A stretch of 64,000 nucleotides of DNA from Prevotella sp. MA2016 (GCF_000619825.1 NZ_JHUW01000007.1:1-64000), one strand, 5' to 3'. Shown: positions 44,120-53,852, counted from the stretch's first letter. Notes: generated by a model from the sequence alone, not told the origin. Program-made: numbers and translations.

Positions 44120-45255
44120 AAAAAGCTGCCGTTAACATCTGCCGAATAGTGCTGGCACTGACGTTTATCTTTTCTGGATTCGTCAAAGCCGTTGACCCAT
44201 TAGGTACACAATATAAGATACATGACTATCTGGTAGCAATGGGATTGGGGCGTATGGTACCCGACTTCACCACATTGTCGGCATCGGTATTGTTGGCAGC
44301 TACTGAATTTTTCTTGGGCATCTGTTTGCTTTTTGCCATCAGGCGCCGAATCGTATCGAAGCTGGTGCTGGCCGTGATGGTCTTTATGACCCCACTGACA
44401 CTCTGGCTTGCACTTGCCGACCCAATAACCGACTGCGGTTGCTTTGGCGATGCCGTAGTGCTGACCAACTGGCAGACTCTGTGGAAGAATGTGCTACTGC
44501 TTGGTGCCGCCATCGTAGTATGGAAGTGGCCACTGGAACAGCCGCGTCTCATCAGCAGAGCCAACCAATGGATTGTGATGAACTACTCGCTGGTGTTCAT
44601 TCTGCTGTTCATAGCAGCTAAGAGTTTGTACACGCTCCCCCAGTTTGATTTCCGCCCCTACCACATCGGGGCCGATATCCGTGAGGGGTGGACAAAGATG
44701 ATGGAAGGCGAGGACACACCTTTCACCGATTTGTTCATTGAACAAGTGAGCGATGGTGAGGATATCACCGAGCAGATCCTAACCGATAAAGGTTATAACT
44801 TTCTGCTGGTGGCCCCACATCTGGAACAAGCCGACGACTCACGCCTGGACGAGATTAACCAGATGTACGAATACAGTCTGGATAGCGGTTATCCGTTCTA
44901 CTGCGTAACGGCCAGTGGCGAGAAAGCCATCGAAAACTGGCGCGACCGCACGGGTGCTGAATACCCATTCTGTCACACCGACGACATCACGCTGAAGACG
45001 ATGATCCGTTCCAATCCAGGTTTGATACTGCTCAAGGATGGCAAGGTGATACGCAAGTGGAGCCACAACAACCTCCCCACAGAGGAGGAACTGACCAGTA
45101 GACTCGAGGATAATGAGCTTGGCCAGTTGCCCGATGAGACAGTGACCACCAAGATACTTTGGGTACTCACCTGGTTTGTGCTGCCGTTGCTGATACTTAC
45201 GATAGCCGACCGCCTGTGGGCTTGGACTACGTGGGTGAGAAGAGTTAAGAGTTGA
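44116..45255 (+). CDS. DoxX/MauE-like membrane protein with a C-terminal soluble domain
   Basis: The 379-residue protein has about four N-terminal membrane segments with a DoxX/MauE-like start (RIVLALTFIFSGFVKAVDP) and the Cys motif DCGCFGD. A thioredoxin-like soluble region (about residues 185-330) follows, and a last membrane helix near the C terminus. It probably works in envelope redox or respiratory biology, but no activity can be assigned. It overlaps DUF1599 by 4 bp, and the same gene order with tpiA, a SPOR protein and folE is, from memory, common in Bacteroidales. Confidence 0.8.
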   Translation: MKKAAVNICRIVLALTFIFSGFVKAVDPLGTQYKIHDYLVAMGLGRMVPDFTTLSASVLLAATEFFLGICLLFAIRRRIVSKLVLAVMVFMTPLTLWLALADPITDCGCFGDAVVLTNWQTLWKNVLLLGAAIVVWKWPLEQPRLISRANQWIVMNYSLVFILLFIAAKSLYTLPQFDFRPYHIGADIREGWTKMMEGEDTPFTDLFIEQVSDGEDITEQILTDKGYNFLLVAPHLEQADDSRLDEINQMYEYSLDSGYPFYCVTASGEKAIENWRDRTGAEYPFCHTDDITLKTMIRSNPGLILLKDGKVIRKWSHNNLPTEEELTSRLEDNELGQLPDETVTTKILWVLTWFVLPLLILTIADRLWAWTTWVRRVKS

Positions 45256-45300
45256 AGAATTGAAAAGTTGAAGAATTGAAAAAGTTAAGAATTGAACATT
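45244..45300 (+). repeat. 8-bp tandem repeat tract, DoxX-like gene end to tpiA spacer
   Basis: Units gttgaaga and attgaaaa alternate, with agttaaga at both ends, from the last codons of the membrane-protein gene into the tpiA leader. Confidence 0.75.
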
Positions 45301-45326
45301 AATTCATATAAAAATTTAGTAGAATT

Positions 45327-46088
45327 ATGAGAAAGAAAATTGTAGCAGGAAACTGGAAGATGAACATGAATCTCCAGGACGGTATTGCTCTTGCAAAGGA
45401 GCTGAACGAGACTCTGAAGGCTGACAAGCCAAACTGTGGTGTAGTTATCTGCACTCCATTCATTCACCTGGCATCTATCGCCCAGTTCCTCGATCAGGAC
45501 ATCATCGGTCTTGGTGCAGAGAACTGCGCCGACAAGGAGAAGGGTGCTTTCACTGGTGAGGTTAGCGCCGAGATGGTAAAGAGCACTGGTGCTCAGTACG
45601 TTATTCTGGGTCACTCAGAGCGTCGTGAGTACTACAAGGAGACTCCTGAGATTCTGAAGGAGAAGGTTCTTCTGGCTCAGAAGAACGATCTGAAGGTTAT
45701 CTTCTGCATCGGTGAGAGCCTGGAGGAGCGCGAGGCTGGCAAGCAGAACGAGGTTGTAAAGGCCGAGCTCGAGGGTTCAGTATTCAACCTCTCTGAGGAG
45801 GATTTCCGCAAGATCGTTATCGCCTACGAGCCAATCTGGGCTATCGGTACCGGTAAGACCGCTACTGCAGAGCAGGCTGAGGAGATTCACGCTTACATCC
45901 GTTCAATCATCGCCGAGAAGTACGGTCAGGCAGTTGCCGACGACACAACCATCCTCTACGGTGGTTCATGCAAGGCTAGCAACGCTCCTGAGCTGTTCGC
46001 TAAGCCCGACATCGATGGTGGTCTGATTGGTGGTGCTTCTCTGAAGTGCGCTGACTTCAAGGGTATTATCGACGCTTGGAAGAAGTAA
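45327..46088 (+). CDS. tpiA: Triosephosphate isomerase
   Basis: The 253-residue protein is a standard TIM, interconverting dihydroxyacetone phosphate and glyceraldehyde 3-phosphate in glycolysis. AGNWKMN (catalytic Lys), LGHSERR (catalytic His) and [12 protein letters not shown] (catalytic Glu) are all present. Codon use is strongly biased toward preferred codons, as expected for an abundant enzyme and different from the genes around it. The SPOR gene starts 6 bp after the stop. Confidence 0.98.
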   Translation: MRKKIVAGNWKMNMNLQDGIALAKELNETLKADKPNCGVVICTPFIHLASIAQFLDQDIIGLGAENCADKEKGAFTGEVSAEMVKSTGAQYVILGHSERREYYKETPEILKEKVLLAQKNDLKVIFCIGESLEEREAGKQNEVVKAELEGSVFNLSEEDFRKIVIAYEPIWAIGTGKTATAEQAEEIHAYIRSIIAEKYGQAVADDTTILYGGSCKASNAPELFAKPDIDGGLIGGASLKCADFKGIIDAWKK

Positions 46089-46093
46089 TCGAA

Positions 46094-46702
46094 GTGAAAC
46101 GACTGATTATCATAATGACACTCTGCATCGGCTGCATATTTGCGGCCGATGCTCAGTCGTCGTTTATTCAGCGACTGCAGCAAAGCAAGAGTGGCGAAGG
46201 TAAGATAACCATCACTCAAGATAAATCTATCGACGATCTGGTGAACGGACCGGCACAAGCCGCTAGTCCGGTACAAGCCAAGACCCCTCAGAAACAAACA
46301 GAAAAGAAAGAAAACAATACTGCTACAAACACAAATCAGGATAAGAAACAAGAGCCCAAGGTTACTGTGCCCGAGCATCCAGACACCGTGAATATCGACA
46401 CCCCGGAAGAGATACAAAAGAAAATCATGAAGGGTGTAAAGATGGCAGGGTATCGCGTGCAGGTGTTTGCAGGAGGTAACTCACGCAACGACCGTATCAA
46501 GGCCGAGAGAATAGGCAGCGAGATCAAGGGACTGTTCCCTGGCGAGCCTGTCTATGTACATTTCTACTCACCACGATGGATATGCCGCATGGGCAACTAC
46601 CGCACCTATGAAGAGGCTCACGAGGTGTTGGAGCGCGTCAAGCGCAACGGCTATCAGTCGGCTATCATCGTAAAAGGTAAAATCACTGTACAATATCAAT
46701 GA
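46094..46702 (+). CDS. Exported SPOR-domain protein
   Basis: The 202-residue protein starts with a signal peptide if the GTG at 46094 is used ([21 protein letters not shown] in two blocks). A Lys/Gln/Thr-rich linker follows, and the SPOR domain (about residues 122-195) has [19 protein letters not shown] and [17 protein letters not shown] domains bind glycan strands of septal peptidoglycan. I prefer GTG over the earlier TTG, which lies in tpiA. Its stop overlaps the folE start (ATGA). Confidence 0.85.
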   Translation: MKRLIIIMTLCIGCIFAADAQSSFIQRLQQSKSGEGKITITQDKSIDDLVNGPAQAASPVQAKTPQKQTEKKENNTATNTNQDKKQEPKVTVPEHPDTVNIDTPEEIQKKIMKGVKMAGYRVQVFAGGNSRNDRIKAERIGSEIKGLFPGEPVYVHFYSPRWICRMGNYRTYEEAHEVLERVKRNGYQSAIIVKGKITVQYQ

Positions 46703-47304
46703 ACATAGAAATTAAGGAATACGACACCGAACGTTATCGCGAGGGACTCGAAGATTTAGCGGGTCACTACGAAAAGATACTTTCCCTGCTGGGCGAAGAC
46801 CCCACACGTGAGGGATTGGAGAAAACCCCTATGCGCGTGGCTAAGGCTATGCAGGTGCTTACGAAGGGCTATACGATGGACGCCCACAAGATACTGACTG
46901 ATGCACTCTTCAAAGAGGACTACAATCAGATGGTGATTGTGAAGGACATCGATTTCTTCTCGCTGTGCGAGCACCACATGCTGCCTTTCTATGGAAAAGC
47001 GCACGTGGCCTACATTCCCAATGGCTATATCACCGGACTCTCAAAGATTGCCCGCGTGGTGGATATCTTTGCACACCGTCTGCAGGTTCAGGAGCGCATG
47101 ACGCAACAGATTAAGGACTGTATCGAGGAAACCCTTCACCCGCTTGGCGTGATGGTTGTGATAGAGGCCAAACATATGTGCATGCAGATGCGCGGGGTAG
47201 AGAAGCAGAACAGCGTGACTACTACGAGTGACTTCAGCGGCGCCTTCGAACAGGCTAAGACCCGCCAGGAGTTTATGAACCTCATACACAATACTCAAAT
47301 TTAA
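46699..47304 (+). CDS. folE: GTP cyclohydrolase I
   Basis: The 201-residue protein converts GTP to dihydroneopterin triphosphate, the first step of folate synthesis. The zinc-binding [10 protein letters not shown], catalytic-region [20 protein letters not shown] and the second-Cys segment [10 protein letters not shown] are present. The length is normal for FolE1. It is coupled to the upstream SPOR gene by a 4-bp overlap and is followed 11 bp later by a small membrane protein. Confidence 0.97.
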   Translation: MNIEIKEYDTERYREGLEDLAGHYEKILSLLGEDPTREGLEKTPMRVAKAMQVLTKGYTMDAHKILTDALFKEDYNQMVIVKDIDFFSLCEHHMLPFYGKAHVAYIPNGYITGLSKIARVVDIFAHRLQVQERMTQQIKDCIEETLHPLGVMVVIEAKHMCMQMRGVEKQNSVTTTSDFSGAFEQAKTRQEFMNLIHNTQI

Positions 47305-47315
47305 CCCAACTCCGT

Positions 47316-47897
47316 ATGTATCAAGTTGACAACAACACCAATTACAGAACCAATGAGTCGTTTACCCAGGAGTTCACACGCAGCTGCCTGGGACGCATAC
47401 TGATTTTCGGCGTTATCGTGCTGGTCGGTATGCTAGTTGCCTATTTCACCGCTCCAAAAGAGAGCGACATGGACGAGGAGATGCATGACAACATCATGCA
47501 GTGCCTGGAGGTTAACGACGGCATCAAAGGAGATGTGGTGGATGACTATGTTCACAACTTGGCATTCATCTTTACGACAGCCGACACCACGGTGATAGCC
47601 GAGGACAAGCTGCAGACATACCATAAGTACAACCGCCTGGAGTCATATCGCCATACGTTCTACTCCACTTCTTATATTCATAACAACATGCATCCCGAAG
47701 GCACTCGTGTGGGCATTGGCATCTTTGGCATCATCATCCCCACCGTGCTCTATGGAGACATTCTGCTGGATGTAGGAACGGTGCACAAGGGTTATGAGCA
47801 GAAGCTGAACAAGGAGATGATTATCACGGAGGATGCCGACCTGGGCGAAACACCTAGCATCACCGAATATCACTACAAGGGTGACCAAGATGACTAA
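47316..47897 (+). CDS. Hypothetical single-pass membrane protein
   Basis: The 193-residue protein has one clear membrane helix (about residues 27-47, GRILIFGVIVLVGMLVAYF). The rest would be mostly soluble and acidic, and a second mildly hydrophobic stretch (GIGIFGIIIPTVLYGDI) occurs about residues 132-149. I do not recognise a family. It follows folE closely on the same strand and may be co-transcribed, but no role is implied. Confidence 0.65.
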   Translation: MYQVDNNTNYRTNESFTQEFTRSCLGRILIFGVIVLVGMLVAYFTAPKESDMDEEMHDNIMQCLEVNDGIKGDVVDDYVHNLAFIFTTADTTVIAEDKLQTYHKYNRLESYRHTFYSTSYIHNNMHPEGTRVGIGIFGIIIPTVLYGDILLDVGTVHKGYEQKLNKEMIITEDADLGETPSITEYHYKGDQDD

Positions 47898-47955
47898 CAG
47901 GCGGTCGGGAGCGACCGTCTGTACAAAGGAACTGACTAATTTTATTATCAATTAT

Positions 47956-49560
47956 ATGAAACCCCAAACTATACTAAGCATCGTGCTGATGCTTTGTGCC
48001 ACATGCAATGTACAGGCACAGAAGATACAAGAGAACATGATTGACAATCCCATGCTGTGGGCCGACGTACCCGACCCTGACATCATCCGCGTGGGCGACA
48101 CTTTCTATTTGGTTTCTACTACCATGCACCTGATGCCCGGTGCACCTATCATGCAATCGAAGGATCTGAAGAACTGGGAGACCGTCGGCTATATCTTCGA
48201 CAAGTTGACCGACTCGCCCAAGTACGACCTCTCACCCACCGAAGGCACTGTATATGGTCGCGGCCAGTGGGCCACCTCACTCAAGTATCATAAGGGAAAA
48301 TTCTATGCCCTGCTGGCTCCCAACGAGCGCGGCTCCATGGGTGACACCTATATTTTTACTGCCGACAAGGCTGCCGGCCCCTGGAAGATTGTTTCGCGCA
48401 TGCGCCACTTCCACGACTGCTCGCTGTTTTTCGATGACGACGACCGTGTGTATGTGATTTATGGCACAGGCGAGATGATGGAGCTGAAGCCCGACCTGAG
48501 CGACGTGATTGAAGGCACCCACCGCCAGATTTTTGAGCGCGAGGCCGACGAGACCGGTCTGCTGGAGGGTTCGCGCATGATCAAGCACAACGGCAAGTAC
48601 TATCTGCTGATGATTTCGCACGTGTATGCTCCCGGACGCCATCGCCGCGAGGTGTGCTACCGTGCCGACAACATACAGGGACCTTACGAGAAAGCCACCA
48701 TCCTGGAGTCGGATTTCGGCGGATTCTCTTACGAGGCCCAAGGCACCATCGTGGATACCCAGGATGGCGACTGGTATGGCATCATCTTCCAGGACCGCGC
48801 TGGTGTGGGCCGCGTGCTCACCGTGATGCCCTGCCGCTGGATAGACGGCTGGCCCATGCTGGGTGATGAAGAAGGTAAGGTGCCTGCACGTGTGCGTGCG
48901 CTGAAGAGCGGTGAACCTACCAAGTCGATTGTTAATGCCGACGATTTCTCGAGCCCCAAGCTGTGCCTGCACTGGCAGTGGAACCACAACCCCGTGGATA
49001 ACGCCTGGAGCCTGACCGAACGTCCGGGTTATCTGCGCCTCAAGACAAGTCGCGTGGTTCCCAACCTCTACTTGGCACCCAACACGCTGACCCAGCGCAT
49101 GGAGGGCCCCAAATGCACAGGAGCTATTGCCCTCGACCTCTCAAAGATGAAGGATGGCGATGTGGCCGGTCTGGCAGCTTTCAACGACAATTCTACCGTG
49201 CTGGCAGTGAAGAAAAGCGGCAAGCAGCTCACCCTCGAGCTGAGCGAGCAGAGCGTGAAATTGAGCATGCGCGAGAAGAAGGTAGAGAACGTGGACGAGA
49301 AGATTGTGGAGCGCATAGCCCTCAAGACCAACAAGATATGGCTGCGCATCGATGCCAACTTCGTGCCACGCACCGATATCGCAAACTTCAGCTACAGTCT
49401 CGACGGCGAGAACTGGACCCAGCTGGGCGGTGACTTCCGCATGACGTTCGACTGGCAACGCTTCTTCATGGGCACCAAGTTCGGCATCTTCAACTATGCC
49501 ACCAAGAAAGCAGGCGGCTATGTTGATATCGACGCGTTTACATACAATAAACATCAATAA
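47956..49560 (+). CDS. GH43-family glycosidase (xylosidase/arabinofuranosidase type)
   Basis: The 534-residue protein has a signal peptide ending at CNVQAQ. The GH43 five-bladed propeller follows, with the base in VPDPDIIRVGDTFYLVSTT, the second Asp in HFHDCSLFF and the acid Glu in LLEGSRMIKHNGKYYLL. A C-terminal beta-sandwich (about residues 330-534) is present. The layout fits the GH43_12-like group, which includes alpha-L-arabinofuranosidases and beta-xylosidases. I start at MKPQTILSIV (47956); the longer frame overlaps the previous gene. It lies 14 bp before a GH31 gene, so they likely work together on hemicellulose side chains. Confidence 0.9.
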   Translation: MKPQTILSIVLMLCATCNVQAQKIQENMIDNPMLWADVPDPDIIRVGDTFYLVSTTMHLMPGAPIMQSKDLKNWETVGYIFDKLTDSPKYDLSPTEGTVYGRGQWATSLKYHKGKFYALLAPNERGSMGDTYIFTADKAAGPWKIVSRMRHFHDCSLFFDDDDRVYVIYGTGEMMELKPDLSDVIEGTHRQIFEREADETGLLEGSRMIKHNGKYYLLMISHVYAPGRHRREVCYRADNIQGPYEKATILESDFGGFSYEAQGTIVDTQDGDWYGIIFQDRAGVGRVLTVMPCRWIDGWPMLGDEEGKVPARVRALKSGEPTKSIVNADDFSSPKLCLHWQWNHNPVDNAWSLTERPGYLRLKTSRVVPNLYLAPNTLTQRMEGPKCTGAIALDLSKMKDGDVAGLAAFNDNSTVLAVKKSGKQLTLELSEQSVKLSMREKKVENVDEKIVERIALKTNKIWLRIDANFVPRTDIANFSYSLDGENWTQLGGDFRMTFDWQRFFMGTKFGIFNYATKKAGGYVDIDAFTYNKHQ

Positions 49561-49574
49561 AACATTTACTAACT

Positions 49575-51425
49575 ATGAACAGAAAAGCAATAGTCATCCT
49601 GTCGTTATTGGCACCTATTGCTATGTGGGCACAAGGTGTAAAGATTGAGTTCTTTACACCTTCTGTTGTACATGTAGTAAGGTATCCTGGACAGGCCGTA
49701 ACCCCCGAGAGCAAGGTGGTCATCGCCAAGCCTCAGGAAGTAGCCCTCACCAAGCGGGGTAACATCACCGCCAGCTCAGAGTTGCAAGTGAAACTCGACC
49801 CGAAATCAGGTTGTATCACCTTTATGACCGCTAAGGGTCAGGTGCTGCTGCGCGAGAAATCGCACACCTTTACCCCACTCAACCAGACGTTTACGTTAGA
49901 TAAAGACGAGGCCATCTACGGTCTGGGCACCATTCAGAATGGTAAGATGAACCGTCGTGGTGAGCACAAGCGTATGGAGCAGTCGAACTTGGAGGATTTC
50001 CAGAATGTCATCCAGAGCATCAAGGGCTGGGGCATCTATTGGGACAACTACGCACCTACCCAGTTTGATGATGATGCCCGTGGCATGTCGCTCACCTCGG
50101 AGGCAGGCGACGTGATTGACTATTACTTTATGTACGGCCGAAGCGCCGATGGTGTGATAGCTCAGATACGACACCTGACAGGCGACGTACCGATGTTCCC
50201 CCTGTGGACATACGGCTACTGGCAGTCGAAAGAGCGTTATAAGACCGCTGCTGAAACCGAGAGCATCGTTGACAAGTATCGCGAGCTGCAGGTGCCACTG
50301 GATGGCATCATTCAGGATTGGCAGTACTGGGGTTCCAACTATCTGTGGAATGCCATGGACTTCCTGGCAGAGGACTTTGCCAACGGCCCTCAGATGATTC
50401 AGAACGTACACAAGAAGCACGCCCACTTCATGATCTCAATCTGGGCTAGCTTCGGTCCGCAGACCAAGCAGTACCGCGAATTAGACGAAAAGGGACTGCT
50501 GCTGCCCATCGAGACATGGCCCCAGAGCGGTATCTCGCACATCTGGCCCCCAGTGATGGACTATCCTTCGGGTGTAAAGGTGTATGACGCTTTCAGTCCC
50601 GAGGCACGCGACATCTATTGGAAATACCTGAAGAAACTGTACGACTACGGTACCGATGCCTGGTGGATGGACTCTACAGATCCTGACTTCTTCAACCCCA
50701 AGGAGAGCGACTACCAGCACCCTGTTACCGGCGGTACTTGGCGCTCGCTGCGTAATGCCTTCCCACTCGAAACCGTACGCGGTATCTATCAGGCACAGCG
50801 CAAGGACGATCGCGGCAAGCGTATCTTCATCATGACACGCTCGTCGTTTGCAGGACAGCAGCACTATGGCTCAAACATGTGGAGTGGCGACGTAGCCTCG
50901 TCGTGGGAGATGCTGCGCAATCAGATTCCCGCAGGACTAAGCTTCACGCTCACCGGTAACCCCAACTTCAACACAGATATTGGCGGATTCTTCTGCGGTT
51001 CTTACAATACAAAGGGCGCTGGTTCAGCTCCACGCAACCCGCAGTTCCAGGAACTCTATGTGCGCTGGATGCAGTACGGATTGTTCTGTCCTGTGTTCCG
51101 CAGTCATGGTGCCGATGCCCCGCGCGAGATATGGCAGTTTGGCAAGAAGGGAGAGCCCGTTTACGATGCTATCGAGCAGATGATTCGCCTACGCTATCGC
51201 CTATTACCTTATTTATATAGCACAGCCAACCAAGTGACTACCAACAACGAGAGCTACCTGCGCCCACTGTTCAGCGACTTTGCTGCCGACAAGAAGGTGT
51301 GGGATATGACCGATGAGTTTATGTTCGGTCGCAGCATCCTGGCAGCCCCCATCGTAGAGGCGCAATACACGCAGGAGAAAATCGTCAAGGAAGATGCTAT
51401 GACGGGATGGGATAAGAAGAATTAA
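49575..51425 (+). CDS. GH31 alpha-glycosidase, N-terminal and catalytic part (premature stop)
   Basis: The 616-residue product has a signal peptide (ending MWAQ), an N-terminal beta-sandwich and the GH31 TIM barrel. The probable nucleophile is Asp366 in WWMDSTDPD. The acid/base region is SNMWSGDVASSWEML. Sequence and layout fit secreted alpha-xylosidases. The frame meets TAA at 51423-51425, then continues open in the same frame into the DUF5110-like C-terminal part. A full-length relative would be about 790 residues, so this product lacks the C-terminal beta-domains. The stop lies at the start of a tandem-repeat tract. Confidence 0.85.
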   Translation: MNRKAIVILSLLAPIAMWAQGVKIEFFTPSVVHVVRYPGQAVTPESKVVIAKPQEVALTKRGNITASSELQVKLDPKSGCITFMTAKGQVLLREKSHTFTPLNQTFTLDKDEAIYGLGTIQNGKMNRRGEHKRMEQSNLEDFQNVIQSIKGWGIYWDNYAPTQFDDDARGMSLTSEAGDVIDYYFMYGRSADGVIAQIRHLTGDVPMFPLWTYGYWQSKERYKTAAETESIVDKYRELQVPLDGIIQDWQYWGSNYLWNAMDFLAEDFANGPQMIQNVHKKHAHFMISIWASFGPQTKQYRELDEKGLLLPIETWPQSGISHIWPPVMDYPSGVKVYDAFSPEARDIYWKYLKKLYDYGTDAWWMDSTDPDFFNPKESDYQHPVTGGTWRSLRNAFPLETVRGIYQAQRKDDRGKRIFIMTRSSFAGQQHYGSNMWSGDVASSWEMLRNQIPAGLSFTLTGNPNFNTDIGGFFCGSYNTKGAGSAPRNPQFQELYVRWMQYGLFCPVFRSHGADAPREIWQFGKKGEPVYDAIEQMIRLRYRLLPYLYSTANQVTTNNESYLRPLFSDFAADKKVWDMTDEFMFGRSILAAPIVEAQYTQEKIVKEDAMTGWDKKN

Positions 51426-51500
51426 AAAATGGAAGAGTTGGAAAATGGAAGTAACAAGCAACTTCAATCCTTCAATCCTTCAACTTTTGAATCTTTAAAG
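51414..51500. repeat. 8-bp tandem-repeat tract inside the GH31 reading frame
   Basis: The tract around the premature stop reads as plus-strand units (aagaatta, aaaatgga, agagttgg) and then minus-strand units (ttcaatcc twice, then ttcaactt). This is the same class as the intergenic spacer repeats at 43.1 and 45.3 kb. Confidence 0.65.
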
Positions 51501-51944
51501 TCGGCTACGAAGTATTTGCCGAAGGGGGCTTTGTGGTATGACTTCTGGACGGGCAAGCAGTACAAGGGCGGACAGAACGTGACACTGACAACCCGTTTCA
51601 ACCAAGTACCGATGTTTGTACGTGCCGGTAGCATTCTGCCTCTTGGCCCTGAGATGCAGTATGTAGGCGAGAAGCAGTGGGATGACCTTGAGATTCGCCT
51701 CTACCCCGGTGCCGATGGTGAGTTCTCGCTCTATGAAGACGAGGGTGATAATTATAATTATGAGAAGGGTTATTACTCTAACATCATCTTTACCTGGACC
51801 GATCGCACGCGCACGCTGCACATCAGTGCCCGCCAAGGAGGCTACAAAGGTATGCTGCTGCAGCGCCAGTTCCGCATCGTGCTCCCCGACGGCACCACCC
51901 GCACTATTGATTACAATGGCAATCAAGTGACGGTGAAGTTGTAG
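51429..51944 (+). pseudogene. GH31 C-terminal part (DUF5110-like), separated by an in-frame stop
   Basis: The 171-residue frame continues the GH31 gene in the same phase after a TAA and one codon. Its first 25 residues or so are low-complexity repeat-derived sequence. From SATKYLPKGALWYDFWTGKQ onward it is typical of the GH31 C-terminal beta domain with DUF5110 (LYEDEGDNYNYEKG). It lacks a signal peptide and cannot be active alone. It may be translated from its own ATG, but most likely it is a broken-off piece of the gene. A sequencing or assembly error is the main alternative. Confidence 0.75.
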
Positions 51945-51950
51945 AAAACA

Positions 51951-51977
51951 AAAAAGAGGTCGAAATGACCTCTTTTT
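51951..51977. terminator. Bidirectional intrinsic terminator
   Basis: An 11-bp perfect stem (AAAAAGAGGTC with GACCTCTTTTT), with a 5-base loop, serves the GH31 gene and the convergent tRNA. Confidence 0.85.
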
Positions 51978-51980
51978 CTG

Positions 51981-52053
51981 TGATCCGCTTGGGGCTCGAA
52001 CCCAAGACCCCAACATTAAAAGTGTTGTGCTCTACCAACTGAGCTAGCGGATC
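51981..52053 (-). tRNA. tRNA-Lys (UUU)
   Basis: On the minus strand the sequence folds as a tRNA. The 7-bp acceptor stem is GATCCGC/GCGGATC, the D-arm contains AGCTCAGTTGGTAGAGC, the anticodon loop is CTTTTAA (anticodon UUU) and the T-arm contains GGTTCGAGCC. The length is 73 bases including discriminator A. The 3' CCA is not encoded. A promoter with TACCTTTG lies about 35 bp upstream. Confidence 0.95.
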
Positions 52054-52086
52054 GACCTTAAATTGTCTTTCTCACGAAAGCGGGTG

Positions 52087-52118
52087 CAAAGGTACAAAGA
52101 TTTTCTGAAACAACCAAA
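52087..52118 (-). promoter_or_regulatory. Promoter of tRNA-Lys
   Basis: On the minus strand, TTTGG (52114-52118), 19 bp, then TACCTTTG (52087-52094). It sits between the AI-2E transporter stop and the tRNA. Confidence 0.7.
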
Positions 52119-52119
52119 T

Positions 52120-53220
52120 TTATTCGGAAGAATTTTCTTCTTGCACCTCAATTTCCTTATCTTTTGTCACATATTGCTCGTAATAAGCAATCAAAAGTGT
52201 GGTTAGTGGCAGTGCGATGATAAGTCCGATAAATCCTAGCAGTGCGCCCCAAACAGAGAGTGACAGCAGAAGTATGGCGGGGTTCAGTCCCATAGCCTTT
52301 CCCATCACCTTGGGGGTAACAATCATATCACAGATGAGCTGCACCACGATGAACACAGCCAGTGCCATGGCTAGTATCACCCAGAAGTTCTGTCCAGTGT
52401 CGGCCGACTTGAGCAGGGCAAGAAGCACGGTAGGTATCAGTGCAAAGGTGTGCAGATAAGGCACCAGGTCCATGATGCCAATCATGATGCCCAGACCGAT
52501 GGCCATGGGGAAATCGATAATCGTAAACCCTATGCAGAAGAGTATGCCCATGATAAGCGCCACGAGCCCCTGTCCGCGCACGTAGTTATTGAGTGCCTGC
52601 GCCCCGTCCTTGGCAAGTGCCTGCCAGAAAGGACGACGCTTCTTAGGAAAGATGCGAATCCAGTTATCCGTCAGGTACTCATAATCCAACAGGATAAAGA
52701 ACATATATAATAAGGTGATAAGCGACGCAACGACTCCAATGAGGATGGTGGCCGTTTGTCCCAGCACATTAAACAGGCCGGGCAATACCGTCTTCAGACT
52801 GTCGGTAAACGTTGCACTCTTAAAGAACCGTTCAATCTCGCGACTGTTTTGGTTTATCCACAACTGTATAGCAGCAGGTATGTCCTTGATATGCGCCTCC
52901 TTCTGGATATAGTCGGATGCCAAGGAACCCAGTTTCTCAAACTGCTCAATCATAGGCGGGATAATCATATATATGACACCTGCCAGAATGGAAATGACCA
53001 GCACAAGAGTGATGACGATGCTGAGCGCCCTACTGCCCACATGCAAGCGATACTGGACGAATCTCACCATGGGATAGAGCAGATAAGCAAAGAACCAAGC
53101 AATGAAGAATGGTAACAGCACACTACTCAGATGGTCCACCAGCACCAGTATACCAAGCACCAGCAGTCCGGCTCCCACCCAGCGTACCAGTTGGTCAAGC
53201 GTGATTGTTTTTTCTCTCAT
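52120..53220 (-). CDS. AI-2E-family transporter (PerM-like)
   Basis: The 366-residue protein has about eight membrane helices, with the family-typical [24 protein letters not shown] and the C-terminal [20 protein letters not shown] segments in two blocks each. The AI-2E (UPF0118) family includes an AI-2 exporter and Na+/H+ antiporters, so the substrate is open. I start at the ATG at 53220 (MREKTITLD), which overlaps the end of tdk by 26 bp. Both genes lie on the minus strand. Confidence 0.88.
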   Translation of the reverse strand: MREKTITLDQLVRWVGAGLLVLGILVLVDHLSSVLLPFFIAWFFAYLLYPMVRFVQYRLHVGSRALSIVITLVLVISILAGVIYMIIPPMIEQFEKLGSLASDYIQKEAHIKDIPAAIQLWINQNSREIERFFKSATFTDSLKTVLPGLFNVLGQTATILIGVVASLITLLYMFFILLDYEYLTDNWIRIFPKKRRPFWQALAKDGAQALNNYVRGQGLVALIMGILFCIGFTIIDFPMAIGLGIMIGIMDLVPYLHTFALIPTVLLALLKSADTGQNFWVILAMALAVFIVVQLICDMIVTPKVMGKAMGLNPAILLLSLSVWGALLGFIGLIIALPLTTLLIAYYEQYVTKDKEIEVQEENSSE

Positions 53221-53797
53221 TTTCTTCTCTGATAGCTTTTTGATAACACTCACGACACAGCGGTTCGTATTCGGTAGTCTCGCCCAGCAGCACGCGCTGT
53301 TCGCTCTGCACTTTGCGATGACTCACGTAGGCCAGATTGCCGCACTTCACGCAGATGGCGTGCACCTTAGTCACGTCGTCGGCAATGGCACACAGGGCAG
53401 GCATAGGCCCGAAGGGCACGCCTTTATAATCCATATCCAGTCCGGCCACGATGACACGCACGCCACGATTGGCCAGCTCATTACACACATCCACAATGCC
53501 CATATCAAAGAACTGTGCCTCGTCGATACCCACCACATCGATATCGCTTGACAGCAGCAGGATGCTACCCGGAGAATCGATGGGTGTACTCTGGATGTGC
53601 TTTTGGTCGTGGCTCACCACATCCTCTTCCGAGTATCTCACGTCGATAGCCGGTTTAAAAATCTCCACTTTCTGACGTGCGAACTGCGCTCTACGCATTC
53701 GCCTGATCAGCTCTTCTGTTTTGCCCGAGAACATCGAGCCGCACACTACTTCGATTCTACCAGGTCGGTGTGCCTCACCTGTTAAGTTTTCCATCAT
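53195..53797 (-). CDS. tdk: Thymidine kinase
   Basis: The 200-residue protein is a type II thymidine kinase. The P-loop is [10 protein letters not shown], the catalytic and lasso region is GIDEAQFFD, and the zinc-binding Cys pairs are in CVKCGN and CRECY. It phosphorylates thymidine for salvage in the cytoplasm. Two adjacent ATGs (53797 and 53794) can start it; the longer frame would extend into the promoter. It precedes the AI-2E transporter and is divergent from rsmI. Confidence 0.95.
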   Translation of the reverse strand: MMENLTGEAHRPGRIEVVCGSMFSGKTEELIRRMRRAQFARQKVEIFKPAIDVRYSEEDVVSHDQKHIQSTPIDSPGSILLLSSDIDVVGIDEAQFFDMGIVDVCNELANRGVRVIVAGLDMDYKGVPFGPMPALCAIADDVTKVHAICVKCGNLAYVSHRKVQSEQRVLLGETTEYEPLCRECYQKAIREENERKNNHA

Positions 53798-53805
53798 AAT
53801 GGGTA

Positions 53806-53837
53806 CAAAATTACAAATACCTTTTAAAAATTGCAAA
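53806..53837 (-). promoter_or_regulatory. Promoter of tdk
   Basis: On the minus strand, TTTG (53834-53837), 20 bp, then TAATTTTG (53806-53813). Confidence 0.5.
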
Positions 53838-53852
53838 GATTTTGCCGTTTTT

